Assembly (NCBI GenBank): GCA_900660155.1
Contig: CABFPE010000022.1
Span: 138,338-202,337 of the forward strand
DNA from: Hofstenia miamia
Lineage: Eukaryota > Xenacoelomorpha > Acoela > Hofsteniidae
Length of the DNA: 64,000 nt
Direction of reading: 5' to 3'
The notes under the pieces were generated by a model that saw only the letters and a program-made list of their open reading frames with translations, had not been told where the DNA came from and did no database searches. Shown here piece by piece: positions 9,356-21,493 of this stretch. The position numbers were made by a program, and so were the translations under genes. Every line of letters starts with the position of its first letter. The first letter of the stretch is position 1.

Positions 9356-11283
9356 CTAAAACACTTGATTTTTTAATAATGTTTAAATCTAAAGACAACC
9401 AAATTTCTTTAAGATGATTATAAAATATTATTGAAATTAACACTAATCAGCACAAATACGCTAAAATGTATTTTCAGAGGAATAAAAATAAAGATGTCAA
9501 AGTAGTTCAAATTTAAAACAACTTTTTAAACAATAAAAGTCAAAGCAATATATTTGCTAAAAAATTACAATTTTAGATCTACAAACTAAAAATACATCAT
9601 AATATATAATAATAATAAGTGTCTATGCATGTGATAAGGTCTGTGTAAAATCGGTAAATGAGCTGAGAACAGGCTTGTATATTGGAATTGGATTTTCATT
9701 GGAATAATTTTACAGAAACTTCCAAAGTCGCAATTTATTATAAAATAGATTTTTTAATAATTCCTCATACTATTACAATAATTGCTTTAGATATGGGTCT
9801 GATAATACGAGTGCTCTGCGAGTCAGGATATTTTTGGTTCGGGTCAAGTCGAGTCGAGTCGTTTCAGTCTTTTAAGTTTCAACTCGAGGCGGATTTTAAA
9901 TCACGAGTATTGTCTACACACATATGCCTATCAATAAAAAATTGTAAAATCGCCATTAAAATAATCAAATATTCTACCAGTACAAAAATTTAAATTCTAG
10001 CAGTAACATTTTAATTAACTAAGAACATTGCATTAATCATTATTTTATTGTATATAAATATAGTATTAACCAATAAATGTTGATGCTATTAAATTAAAGA
10101 ATGAAAACCTATCTAATATCACTTGAATAAAGTGTGAAGTTTGTTTACAAATCCTTGCTAACTTGAAATCTCAACCTTTACTAATGAAGTGGTAATTTAA
10201 CTTTTACAAAAGACTAGAAAATGAAACTATGTTAAAAAATTCAAAACAATCCAATCATCAGGGAAAGGCTACCACCACAAACAGGCTTCACGCTAAATCC
10301 CATTCCCTCAATTTACTTAAAAATCTACAAATCAGTGGATTATTTTTTGGCTTGTTGAGTAAGTTGAAATTTTGGTGAGGAGGCATCTTGTAATATGTTC
10401 CAGTTCTACGAAATAGATCCATGCACTTTGATGAAATGTAAAATTTGCTAAACCTACACAAAAAACATTGTATGAAAAAATTTAAACTTTTGCTCCCAGG
10501 ATACTTGGCACTGAAACTTGATAATCACATACAGAAAATCAATGCATCAAACTTAAATAAATATTGTATGAAAAAAATCTAATGCATGTTGCAAAGAAAG
10601 TTAGGATTAGCAACATCAAACTTAGATTAGAATTTGATTGGATTCCAATTGGAAAATTCTAGAATTGTTTTATTGGAATAGATTTGATTGGACAGAAAAC
10701 TATGTCTAATGGGCAAGCTTGTATCTCCAGTTGTGTTTTGACGGTAAAACGAAATATAAGGTGGACAAAGTCAACCTCCTATTTTTAGAAAGAGATTTAG
10801 AAAAGCAATGAAAATTCAAGATTCAAGCACAGTAACCACTAAACCTGAACAAATTACTTCCCAAAATTTTAAAATGATCTTCTTGAGGATGCCAAATGCT
10901 TGCAATTGTGCTTAGAAATCAATGCAAAACGCTTGAAATCGTGTTTATTAGTCGATGGCGCACATTGCTAACATCATTTGTAAAGTTTTTTTGGATTTTC
11001 AGACACCCTATGTTTCCAACTTTTTAATAAGCTTAAAGAAAATTTTTCGAAAACATGGGGAACCGGTATGTTCATTTTAAATCGCTGAAAGTTTAAAGAA
11101 TAAATGAAGACTTGTATCCAAATTTTTATAAAGCAGCAAATTTGTAGAAAATCTATAGGTCACTGATATGCTGTTGATTTCAAGCTTTTTTTATCAAACC
11201 GAGCTTTAATTAACTCAATTCTACCAAAATTATGCATGGAAAAAAAGCAAATAAATGAAAACATTTTACTTAAAAATACATAC
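9356..11283 (-). other. Intron of gene copy 1
   Basis: No gene. It is paralogous to the introns at 24565-25854 and 59527-61353 (shared islands such as cagcacaaat near 9450 and cagacaccct near 11001). A short GTCGAGTC tandem lies near 9846. Confidence 0.6.
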
Positions 11284-11765
11284 TGTTTCATTAGATGCGG
11301 ATTGTGAGGAACAATCTTTGTATATACACAATTGACGTTTTTCACCTGGTAATGGTGCAGGTGGGCGTAGACTGGCAACAGGTTCATTTTTCTTATCAGG
11401 TTTATTAACCGTCTTAGACATGTCTTCACTTTCAGCAGAAATTATTTGTATTGCGTCAACTGAATTTGAATTTTGTGATGCCAGCCTAATTCTATTATTA
11501 TTTTTCATTTCAGAAATTACACCATGCATATTTTCTGTATAAAAAGTTGATTTTCCATTTGATGGGATTTTGGCTGATTTATTTGATGGTATCAAGAATT
11601 TAACGTCGTTGTGTTTTTGAACATCATTTACATTTTTAGAAAACGAATGTGACGATGAACTACCTAAAAAGTCTTTAGTGCGATTTTTAGACGTATTCTG
11701 TAAAACTGGAATTGAATTTTTTGGAAAATTTTCAAACAGTTTCCGGCAATTCTTGACAGACATTT
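11284..11765 (-). pseudogene. Copy 1 large exon, internally deleted
   Basis: Reads SVKNCRKLFENFPKNSIPVL through SSSSHSFSKNV, then SQSASNET at a gtatgt donor; acceptor tgtttag. It is 482 nt against ~900 in the other copies because the tyrosine-motif block is missing. The frame stays open. Confidence 0.8.
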
Positions 11766-11790
11766 CTAAACATGCTAAATTACTATGTAT

Positions 11791-11828
<38 letters not shown>

Positions 11829-13947
11829 CCACGGCTTTCTTTTTGGGAAATGATATTCACTCACTTTGTACATATTTGTGGATTGACTAAATTTTGTAGA
11901 AAAATTAAATATAGTTATTGGATTGCAAATTAATGTTAATTTGATATGAAGAAGTTACAGTAGAAGTTTAGAAAATCTATATACAATGTCTATTGATTTT
12001 TAAATGCAGGAGTTATTTCTACAAATTGTAGCTATTTCTGCACAAATATATTATGTGGGTTATGTATAATAGGGTTCTACGAAAACAGAATTCTCTGTGG
12101 CAATCTAATTCAGTCACATTTGTTTTGGTCTCAGGCTCATAAAACATGTAACTTTCTATGTGGCATTACTTGTCATGTGGCTGCTTTTGAGGTTGGCCTG
12201 GCCCAGCTCGGCTACTTACTAACTCCTAAGTTCGCATTTTAGATCTCCTAATTTTATCTTTTTATTTTGTGAAATTATAAAATCAATTGGTGCCAAAAGT
12301 AACATGAAAGGTTCCTGAAAATAGAAATATAATTTTAATGTTCTAATGCTATTAAACATGCAATATCAAGCTTAAAGATAGGGATGTAATAGAGGGGGAG
12401 CAGGGATTTACGACATTACCTCTCTATTCAAAATTGTTCTAACATGGGGTAGTACTATCCTTTATAAAGCAAAATTTTAAGCAAAATTCAACTCAATTGA
12501 TTGCTAAATCTCTCCATTTGCAGCAAAAGAATAATATTTCTAAAAAAAGCTTCAGAAGAAATATATTTTTAGAAAAACAAAGCTTTCTTTTTCAACTCCT
12601 CCAGTCGAATTAAATTGCAGACAATAAACAACCATGCAGTTTAAAACTAACTTAAAATGGAAAAATGTCATTGGGTCAATTTGTAAAACTCCATTGGACC
12701 AGTAATGCTAGCGAATGATGTAGAGACTCAGAAAGATGACCCAATGTTGCTCAAATCATAATCCCATAAATAACCAGAACAAATACATTATTACACATGG
12801 GAAGAACTATTAAATTATCATCACGGTAAGTTCAGAGTCATGTTACTCAACTTGGAAAACAATTCAACTTTTAATCCACTCCCAGTAATTGGTTAACAAG
12901 AATTAATTCATCCAGTCTTTAATTTAAGATTTGGCTATTGCTTTAAACAATTATTAAATTATTAACTTTCAAGCTATATTAACCAAAACTTTTTGTTAAA
13001 GTTTTTAATTTTCTATTGAAATGTATTAATAGTTTTAGGTATCTACGGAAGCGTTTGAAAAGATTTATGCATTTTCATTGAAAAATCCAAATTTATAAAA
13101 AATTTTCACATTCTTCCCATACCTAATGTTCAGGAAATCAGGTCTAAAGTTCATGGCAGCAAGAACTAAGCTCAACCATTATGTTTACTATAAATAGACT
13201 GCTAAAGTCTTTACGAATTAACGATGAAACGACACCCTATCTAAGGGTGCTAACAAATTTTGCATAACTTTATTAGTTTGTGAGCTATAACTGTTTAAAT
13301 TTTCAAAAAAAATCATAAAAATTTAAAAAAAACTCCAAGGTTAACAAAGTATAAATCTGTATACGTATGTACATAGAACACATATAGAACATAAATCGAA
13401 AAACTTACTTCCTTCCATTATATCTAAAACGAAAACTTAACATAAAAAAATATTAAAAATTCAATATACAAAGAAGAATACAACATTGAACAAAATCTAC
13501 AAGAACGCGAGAGAGTTTAGAAACGATTTTTATATCAGTAAATGATATTTACATAAAAACGTAGACAATACGATCATCTGAATATTAGAAATACATTTGG
13601 AGTTTAGACAAAAATTGTACTGAGTTATTCACTGTTTAAAACATTTGTATTTATTATCAAATCAATATTTAAATGGGTTACACATGCTTGATGCCTCCAA
13701 ACCATAAATATAATATATTCTAGACCCGGTCCATTACCTATCAAACTAAATTCTCTGGTTCTATTGTCGCTTGCAATCGTTGCTGATAATTTTAAATGGG
13801 CCGAGAAATTTTAAAATCCCATTTGTCTACAGTGACATTCAGCACTCTGAAGTGAATACAATTGACTCTATACTCAAATGCCTAAAAACCTAAAAATCGA
13901 GGACTTGCTAACATAAGTATCGCATTTTTCTGAAAAAAGCATCCATA

Positions 13948-13949
<2 letters not shown>
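11766..13949. other. Upstream intron or flank of gene copy 1; TA repeat at 11797-11826
   Basis: No exon recognised. 11830-12060 is paralogous to 62580-62770 upstream of copy 3 (shared ttaaatatagttattg and caggag(t/c)tatttctacaaa). A 78-bp hairpin is listed separately; the rest shows nothing. Confidence 0.5.
12669..12746. repeat. Short inverted repeat CATTGGGTCA...TGACCCAATG
   Basis: Perfect 10-bp arms separated by 58 bp. It could be a tiny MITE or chance; no target-site duplication is evident. Confidence 0.4.
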
Positions 13950-13984
<35 letters not shown>

Positions 13985-13985
13985 N
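13950..13985. repeat. TA microsatellite ending at a single N
   Basis: TA run followed by gtatN at 13985; the N marks an uncertain or joined base in the assembly. Confidence 0.85.
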
Positions 13986-14911
13986 ATGTTTGATTATCAT
14001 CAATATTGGATTATTTTAGAGACTTCTTATGACCTTTATATTTTGGTGCTATTTTTATTATTGATATTTCAATGTTTGTTTCTTTTTCTTATCTATAAAT
14101 ATTTACAGTATATGCAATTGCCAATGCATAAAATTACACACATTTCACATTTCATTTAAATTGTAATAAAATAAAACCATTACAATATTTGAGCTTACAG
14201 AATTGTCATTTTTTAAAGTATGGCATGAATATGAAACTTGCATTTTGACAACAAATGTATAACTTTATTAGAAACAATAAAATACTGCATTCCAAAGAAT
14301 ATTTTGTTTTTAAATAATTTTTTGTAATAGCAACAAAATGTGACGCTTACTATTCTCAGTTGATGCTAAGAGGTTTGTGCATTGACATTGTGAATTCGTC
14401 AGATAAACTTTGTTTATTTCATTCTTGCTTAGCATTTCAATATTTCTATAAACTCAAAATAGTGTTTTCATAAACCTTGTTTTGCCAGCTATTTAAGTTT
14501 TCATAAACAAGTTGATATGTAAATAAAGTGGGCGTGCCTTTTGTTCTGTTATCACTATTTATGCTAAAGCTCAGACATTTCTTCTTTTTGTGATTTGAAA
14601 ACATCTGAAAATTGACATCTTTTATTTAATTTTTGCACTGAAACTGGCATTATTTTCTGGTATTCAGCATGAATGTAATTTTTCGCCATTTTTATGTTAA
14701 TGTTTTAGTGGTCTTGTGATTATATGTGCCAGAACATACCAGCTCAAGTTCAAATGTTTATTGTACTTACTAAAAACCAATTTGTGAATTAAAATTTATT
14801 TTGGAAGATGCTGACAATTTCCGGCATTAGTCCAGAATTGCATATTTTCAGGCAATGCCGAAAAAACTTTTTATTATAATATACAACTACCACAAAACTG
14901 AATTCTACGTA
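13986..14911. other. No gene seen
   Basis: AT-rich, no recognisable reading frame or repeat. Confidence 0.5.
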
Positions 14912-15515
14912 CTTGAAAAGTCATCTTTTGGGAAAATCTGTGCCATGCCGCCACATATCTATTTAAACTATATGCAAATTAAGCTAGATTACTATATTTG
15001 ATTGCAAATATTTAAAATAATAAATCAAATTTATAAGAATAAATAAAAATAATAATTATGACGTGTTAAGAATTGATTGGTATTCCATTGGCATATCAGT
15101 GGCCAATATTGGCCAATGATACCAATAATGGCCCATTGGTAAACCAATAATGCATGTTACTTGGGAGGGCATAGTACTCAGCAGAGGGTTGCAATTTTTT
15201 AAGAGGGGGTTGCTTCAAAAAATAGTATTTATTACTGCAGTGGCTATAAATACCAATATTTTTTCCTTAAAACATTACATAAAGGGTTGTAGTGAAATAA
15301 ATTAACAAACATTTTAAATAAAATTCGTGTAAAAACTTGTCAAAATTATTTTAGTGAAACTCCAGCAGTTTTGTAGAAAGTTTAGAAATATATATACAAA
15401 TTAAAAAAACACAAATTTGATCTTCACATAGAATTCATTTTTAGGAAATATTTAGATAAAAGAAGTTTATTTAGATGCAAACAGCGAAATTGGCAGTTAA
15501 GTTTTGCCATGCCCA
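14912..15515. repeat. Interspersed repeat, copy 1 (~600 bp)
   Basis: Begins cttgaaaagtcatcttttgg and matches 18719-19323 almost base for base (offset about 3806). Contains ggccaatattggccaatgat-type short repeats. Unclassified. Confidence 0.85.
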
Positions 15516-15524
15516 AAACAGTTC

Positions 15525-15704
15525 ATATATATATATATATATATACATGTATATATATATCGGGTCGGCCAAGTGTGGCCACTCTTCCCAAGCACGATCC
15601 CCTGTTTTACTCTTAACTTATATTAGGATAGGGTATAGGAGCAGGAGGATTTATTTATTTTCAGCTAGGATAGTAGAATAGTTAGCTGATTTCATAACAA
15701 TGCC

Positions 15705-15749
<45 letters not shown>

Positions 15750-15760
15750 TGCATCACTAA
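15525..15760. repeat. Two TA microsatellites flanking ~150 bp of unique sequence
   Basis: TA runs at about 15525-15560 and 15711-15747. The sequence between (cgggtcggccaagtgtggcc onward) is less AT-rich than its surroundings and was not identified. Confidence 0.75.
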
Positions 15761-16037
15761 CCTTCATGTAGATAGTAGAAATTCAACAACAAGTGCATAG
15801 AAAATTACACTCTATTTATAACCTTCATAAATTTTAAGGAATTCAAATTCACTGTCATCTGATATTGCATTAATAATAATAGAGTACTTATGTACATCAT
15901 ATTGTAAAGTAAGAAACGTGAGTTATAACTTCAGAACGTGAATTTACTGTAGAATGAAAATTTACTTATAAAATATCATAGAAACAGTGTAATGTAGTTT
16001 CAAATTAATTATTTTCATTCTGATTAATGTGTTTTCA
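15761..16037. other. No gene seen
   Basis: AT-rich spacer without reading frame or repeat. Confidence 0.5.
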
Positions 16038-16045
16038 TATATGGC

Positions 16046-16684
16046 CAGGGGCCGGACTTATATGCCTAAAGTATGCCGAAATATGCGTCGTCAAACAAAT
16101 TTCGAAAGTATGCTTTATAATTTGCGTAAAAAATACATCAATGGTAACTGATATTCTATTACCAGAGTATACCTGCTAATTCCAATAAACGGATAAATGG
16201 ATCGAATATTGAGATTTCCTGTGAAAATTGCATTTTTTTATTTGTAATTCGAAACCTGTATTATCTCTATGTCATTTTCCACATAGATGGACGCGGGTGT
16301 AGTTTTGATAACCTCATTGCACCGCATCCACAGTGAGTGGACCCGCGACCGCATCGCAACCCGCGTGGCATTTGAAATTAAGTACCCGCACTGCGCCGCA
16401 CTCGCGTCCATCTTTCATTATCGAGTATCTCAACCGGACTGACAGGAAATAACAGCCTTTGCAGTTGCAGTATAGCTTCAGGAAAAAACTGAAAGTTATC
16501 GCAATGAATTGTTCGTCCAGAAAGTAAATTTGTTTAAAAATCTCCAATATTTCTGAGTCTTAAGTTTCGAGGTGTCAAGAACAGATAAATATGCTTGCTG
16601 TAATAGAAATATTCGCTTAAGAAACTGTGTCGAATTATGAGTAAAAATATGCTTTATGTGTTAGACATATATATCCTAGCCCTG
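16046..16684. mobile_element. Non-autonomous hAT-like element, 639 bp
   Basis: Terminal inverted repeats CAGGGGCCGGACTTATATG (left) and CAGGGCTAGGATATATATG (right, reverse complement) fit the hAT consensus CAGGG. Flanking 8-mers tatatggc and aatatggt match at 6 of 8 positions, as expected for an old 8-bp target duplication. No transposase frame. Confidence 0.6.
16285..16413. mobile_element. Nested 129-bp GC-rich MITE
   Basis: Ends are agatggacgcgggtg and its near-perfect inverse cactcgcgtccatct; flanking 8-mers ttccacat and ttcattat match at 6 of 8. It is a GC-rich island inside the larger hAT-like element. Confidence 0.55.
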
Positions 16685-17020
16685 AATATGGTTGTGATGC
16701 TTGAAACACACTTGACAACACTTGTTGATTAAAACGGGAATTACCTATGACATTATAGTTGTAAAATTAAACTTTTCAGTGATATCAATATAAAACCTAA
16801 TTTTGTTATTGATGTAAACTTCATTGATGGTTATGATAGTAGGAATGTTTCTTTTTAATAGTAAAGTTAAAGGTTTTTTGGTTTCATCGAGCAATAACAT
16901 TTAGCTACGGGTATAACGAGCTTAGTATACGGGCATGGTCAAACCAACGGGCCTATTTCTATAGGTTCGGACCATAGTCTGGACATGGGCACTAGCCCTA
17001 TTCTAGAAGATGTGTTATAA
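16685..17020. other. No gene seen
   Basis: No recognisable feature apart from a short GC-richer patch near 16930-17000. Confidence 0.45.
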
Positions 17021-17450
17021 AGAACATAGATAATACATTCCTCTTTGTCACAATTTCGAGAACAGCAACAGGCGAGTGCAAGGTAGTATATGAGTTTACC
17101 TTAGATCCCAATCATATTGAAATACATCTATGGCTTCTCATCGGTACATGCTTCAATTTCGCTGTTGAAAAAGGCGGAAAGAAATCTTAAGTGTCCTGTC
17201 AATTAAAGTGAATGCATCGGTTAATTTAAAGTAACATGCTGGCCAATAATCAATAACTCAAAACAGATAGTAGCTTTCCGCTTCATATAAATTGAATTGT
17301 TAAAAATGTGTTTAAACTCAATTTATATAAACATATTACAATCAGGAGAAGCGGGGTTGACATATTGTTTTCACTACAATTTTGACGTTGAACAACTAGT
17401 CAGTAATGATTTCTCAACCTCCAATTAGCTTCTGATTAGAAGCAACTAAC
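17021..17450 (-). repeat. Upstream flank paralogous to 26885-27143 plus 30421-30470
   Basis: Shares cacaatttcgagaac, aaagtaacatgctggccaat and atataaacatattacaatca with the region before gene copy 2. The next stretch, caactagt...gatttctcaacctc, matches 30430-30460, so in copy 2 the R2-type element has split this block. It is the empty site. Confidence 0.8.
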
Positions 17451-17575
17451 TTCAACTTATCAACACAGGTCACGCCAACCTTATACATCATTGCTTGCTT
17501 CCTAGCCAAATAAGTAATTACACTAAATGTCGTGTTATTCAACATGCTGATGACACTATGCTATCTTATTTGGTA

Positions 17576-18137
17576 TTTTGCGTTATTTGCCCCCCCGACC
17601 ACCATTCAAATATTTTTGCAAAAATAAGCTATTTTATGAAAATAATAATTACAACCTTATCCCCTAAACCAAACCAACTCTAACTTTAAGCTAAATTCTA
17701 CACTAACCCTAATCTTACCACAAAAGATAAACCTAAAATTATACAATGTTCTTCACTAAGATAGAGTGGACTCAATGAGAACATATTCATTTTGAATTAC
17801 GTAAACACACCAAAACCTTTTAAAGGGCTTTTGAAACAAAGTAACTACGTGAACAGATTGAGGGAAAGACCCTGTGTTGATTTGAATAAACATTGCCAAA
17901 TCTTATAGTTGCTTTGTAAACAAACAAAAGCCACGTGGTTGAACAAATAATTAGCATATTAATAGTAGTATATTATAATTAATTTACGATTCATGCTGAA
18001 ACTTACAAATATTAATAATAAATTTGCATATCCCTTCTACATATTGTTTGGAGTATGGTTTGCGTTAGGTCTATAGTTATTGTATTGATAAACGTGCATA
18101 TTTTTGCAATTATATGAGTGGGGGAGATAACGCAAAA
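17576..18137. mobile_element. MITE, 562 bp, with GTA target duplication
   Basis: Ends TTTTGCGTTATTTGCCCCC and, inverted, TTTTGCGTTATCTCCCCCA. The trinucleotide GTA flanks both sides (17573-17575 and 18138-18140). A 3-bp duplication suggests PIF/Harbinger-type mobilisation, though the usual site is TWA. No coding capacity. Confidence 0.6.
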
Positions 18138-18718
18138 GTACCTCTTATCTTAATAAATCAAAATAATTGAAAATAATTTTACTGAAGTATATTACTATTT
18201 TGCCTCACTAAAATTGCGTGTTAACCAGGGTTGGAATTGGATTGGGCCTAATGTTGTGTCGGGCTCTGCCGGGCCGGACTTGGGCTGAGCTTGGGCCAGA
18301 TTTTGACACAACAATTTGGCCGGGCCGGGCCTCGATGTTTTAATTTGGTAATCGAAATGCAAGAAAAAATTCATTTGAAAACTTAAACTTTGAAAATGAC
18401 AAAAAACATTCTCTAAGTTTAATCAGCCTGCATTGTTTGCTGGTGCAATACTTGAAACATCTAAATTTTGTCTGCTACATGCAAAAAAGCGTTTATGAAT
18501 ATTCCGTTTACTTTTTGCTGATTTAAGTTGATGTAAGGTTGATTTAAGTTTTAGTAATTATAAGAACTGATATGCTCTCTAAATGATAAAAAGGACGATT
18601 GCAATCCTGGTAATAATTAGTTGTGGTAATAATTATATTTCTAAATTAGTGATGGCGGTAGCAGGAACTTATGAAACGTGACATATATGAAATCTTAACC
18701 GTAGAGTATAGTATTCAG
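18138..18718. other. No gene seen; GC-rich patch at 18235-18340
   Basis: The patch gggccggacttgggctgagc resembles patches at ~12190, 20465 and 58005. A faint pair of hAT-like ends (18231, 20511) was considered and not accepted. Confidence 0.4.
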
Positions 18719-19323
18719 CTTGAAAAGTCATCTTTTGGGAAAATCTGTGCCATGCCGCCACATATCTATTTAAACTATATGCAAATTAAGCTAGATTACT
18801 ATATTTGATTGCAAATATTTAAAATAATAAATCAAATTTATAAGAATAAATAAAAATAATAATTATGACGTGTTAAGAATTGATTGGTATTCCATTGGCA
18901 TATCAGTGGCCAATATTGGCCAATGATACCAATAATGGCCCATTGGTAAACCAATAATGCATGTTACTTGGGAGGGCATAGTACTCAGCAGAGGGTTGCA
19001 ATTTTTTAAGAGGGGGTTGCTTCAAAAAATAGTATTTATTACTGCAGTGGCTATAAATACCAATATTTTTTCCTTAAAACATTACATAAAGGGTTGTAGT
19101 GAAATAAATTAACAACATTTTAAATAAAATTCGTGTAAAAACTTGTCAAAATTATTTTAGTGAAACTCCAGCAGTTTTGTAGAAAGTTTAGAAATATATA
19201 TACAAATTAAAAAAACACAAATTTGATCTTCACATAGAATTCATTTTTAGGAAATATTTAGATAAAAGAAGTTTATTTAGATGCATTTTTTGAAATTGGC
19301 AGTTAAGTTTTGCCATGGCCAGT
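18719..19323. repeat. Interspersed repeat, copy 2 (~600 bp)
   Basis: Near-identical to 14912-15515. Copy 1 runs into a TA microsatellite after tttgccatg, copy 2 into the 19286 repeat unit. Confidence 0.85.
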
Positions 19324-19700
19324 TAATAATAAAATATCTCGAGATTGAACATATTGATAAATCGTGATCAGTTACGCCACCAATCGTCATTATCTCACTT
19401 ACCATTACAATACTATACATGGCAACATTTTTATATGTTTTACATATAAGTCTAAGCAAAATTTTAAAATATAAGCAGTTTGTTTTATAAAAAAAATACA
19501 TATAGGAATTAAGGTAAACACAATTTTCTTCTTCAAATAGAATTAATTTTTTGAAATTGGCAATTAACTTTTGCCATGGCCAGTTAATAATAAAATATCT
19601 CGAGATTGAACATATTGATAAATCGTGATCAGTTACGCCACCAATCGTCATTATCTCACTTACCATTACAATACTATACTTGGCAACATTTTGATATGCT
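19286..19700. repeat. Direct repeat: 19286-19432 and 19549-19700
   Basis: Both units run from ttttttgaaattggca through gttttgccatggcc-type sequence to tggcaacattttkatatg, with few changes. They create a repeated minus-strand reading frame that is not a gene. Confidence 0.8.
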
Positions 19701-19890
19701 TTTTATAAAGAAGAGACACACCTCATTTACATTTGTGAGATGAAAGCGTTTAACAATTATAAGTAGAAACTAACAAAAAGTTAACGAAACCTCTCTAAGC
19801 AATTTAAGTTTACCCTATGCACAAATTTAAGACAATTTAGAAAATTTTTTTCTTCATTGGTAACATTTGTGAAAATGCACATTCAATGCT

Positions 19891-20182
19891 ATATGGGTCG
19901 TTACTTAAATAATGAAGTTTGCTTGTCTCTTTCGTTACGTTAACATTTTCTTAGAAAAATTGGACAATAGAAAATAATTGATTTTAGCAATAGATTTGCA
20001 GTTGTAGAGAAGCTACAACTCTTTGCATGTGTGATGCAATGCATATAGTTAGAAGTAAGGAATCCAGTACATAATTCATGCACTGATAATGGTTTTCTTT
20101 GCATAAATGTAAATCTACAGACATTCAATTTTAACGTAACGAAAGAGACAATCAAACTTCATTATTTAAAAAATAACCCATA
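19891..20182. mobile_element. Foldback MITE with ~52-bp inverted repeats
   Basis: Left arm atatgggtcgttacttaaat... and right arm inverse atatgggttattttttaaat... both continue aatgaagttt, gtctctttcgttacgttaa. Interior is ~190 bp without coding. TA flanks suggest a mariner-type element. Confidence 0.65.
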
Positions 20183-21352
20183 TGGTAGACAAATGCAATC
20201 ATTTGCAGGAAGGTCTCACGTTTGCTCGAGGCCTATGGCTCTGAATGACACTTTTATTATAGGAAAGTTAACAATGCAATTTGAATTTAAACAATTGAAT
20301 TAGCATTGCTGGCGGACAAAAGCGGATATGAAACTATGCAGATATTGATCAATACATTATGAAAATTGTCCAATCAAATTAACATTGTAGTGCTTATGTG
20401 CCTGTACGAGGCAAAAGCTACGGTCAGTAAAAGAAAAATAATTTGGACCGAATAATTGGTATTTTGAAATGGGCTTGGGCCCAAAATATCGGCCCAATTT
20501 TAACTCTGATGCTGTGCCTAACTTTTTGCTTTACTTAACCATGCCGTGCCTTGGCCCAATAATCTATGGAATATGCAAGCGTCTAAAACTCACAATTATT
20601 TTTACAATTTTCTGTTCATAATATACTAAATGCTAGTTCCTGTTTAATAACACAAATTTTTCTTAGAAATAGATATGCACAGAAAGTGCATTGCAGGAAT
20701 TTGTAAAATGCAACAATATTCCTATTTTTAATCCCGCCTTTATGCGATAGAATCCCTGTTTGACTTTTTGAAGAATTTCAAATCATTGTTTACAGATATA
20801 TTAGGTATTATGTGATTTTTGTCGAACTGTGGCGAGGCATATTAGTACATAATGAATAATTTACTGCTTGTAATTTAACATTTCTAAATTTATAGTTTAC
20901 GTTCTAATTATTTCATTATTTTTCTATGCAGTAAGCGTTTTCTAATATATTAGTTACCTTGACTTAAATTTCCATACATTTAATTAGAATAAGTAAACCT
21001 TATATCAAAACTTTTTCAAAAATATTAGTTTTTTGTTTTTCACTGGTTACTTCTAGTAAATATGAATATTTTAGTGTTATTTTTAAGGCATCACATTAAT
21101 AGGAGCAGATCATAATATGTTTATATAAAAACAAAGTGAATACTTGTGTTTTAGGAATCTGGCATAAAAGATATATTTTTGAACAAAGTTGTTTTTTCCA
21201 ACATTTATAGTAAGTTTGTCAAACAAAATACAACAATTACACTTGTATTCCTCTGATTTGTTACTAGAATTAGATATTTTAGAAAAGGCGTGCCATACCA
21301 AGCTTCCAAAAATCAGGTTACTGTATGACTTCTTAATGAAAAAGCAATAAAA
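20183..21352. other. 3' flank of gene copy 2; no other gene seen
   Basis: AT-rich; short GC-rich patch near 20465-20560. No recognised frame. Confidence 0.5.
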
Positions 21353-21358
21353 TTTATT
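21353..21358 (-). promoter_or_regulatory. Poly(A) signal AATAAA of gene copy 2
   Basis: AATAAA on the minus strand 40 bases after the stop codon, conserved with copy 3 (57146). Confidence 0.6.
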
Positions 21359-21397
21359 TCGGATTAAAAAAACATGTGTACATTTAAAATCAAAAAT

Positions 21398-21493
21398 TTA
21401 TACAAGTTTCTGGAGCTTCACTTTGTTTCCTCCCTCCATGACGATGCTGTTTTTTTCATGAAATGAGACGAGTTCTTCTAGTGAGGCAAACGA
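21398..21493 (-). CDS. Copy 2 last exon, SH2 C-terminus
   Basis: Reads SFASLEELVSFHEKNS, then EGGNKVKLQKLV and TAA; acceptor gttttag. The S-LEELV-F pattern is the final SH2 helix. 96 nt, same length as in copy 3. Confidence 0.85.
   Translation of the reverse strand, partial: SFASLEELVSFHEKNSIVMEGGNKVKLQKLV

Larger units (their letters stand above)
9188..11765 (-). pseudogene. SLP-76/BLNK-like adaptor, gene copy 1, truncated pseudogene
   Basis: Three exons are visible on the minus strand: 11765-11284, 9355-9263 and a broken 9221-9188. They align with copies 2 and 3. The large exon lacks the middle third (the DVYLIPE and IYxMP tyrosine motifs), jumping from KTVNKPDKKNEPV to SLRPPAPLPGEKR. The third exon keeps only SRHPWFYKKS before a TA repeat cuts it, so the FLIR half of the SH2 domain and the stop exon are gone. 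The Gyp-A retroelement lies just beyond. A functional adaptor cannot be made; a shortened tail protein cannot be excluded. Confidence 0.8.

Noticed and set aside
16314-16547. 77-codon minus-strand frame in the GC-rich island
   Set aside because: It lies on the palindromic MITE and shows no homology.
19277-19666. 129-codon minus-strand frame containing the same ~40-residue peptide twice
   Set aside because: It comes from a non-coding direct repeat (19286 and 19549); no domain, splice or start context supports a protein.
18231-20511. Possible 2.3-kb hAT element with CAGGGTTGGAATTGG and inverted CAGAGTTAAAATTGG ends
   Set aside because: The flanking 8-mers do not match and the interior holds unrelated repeats, so the pairing may be chance.
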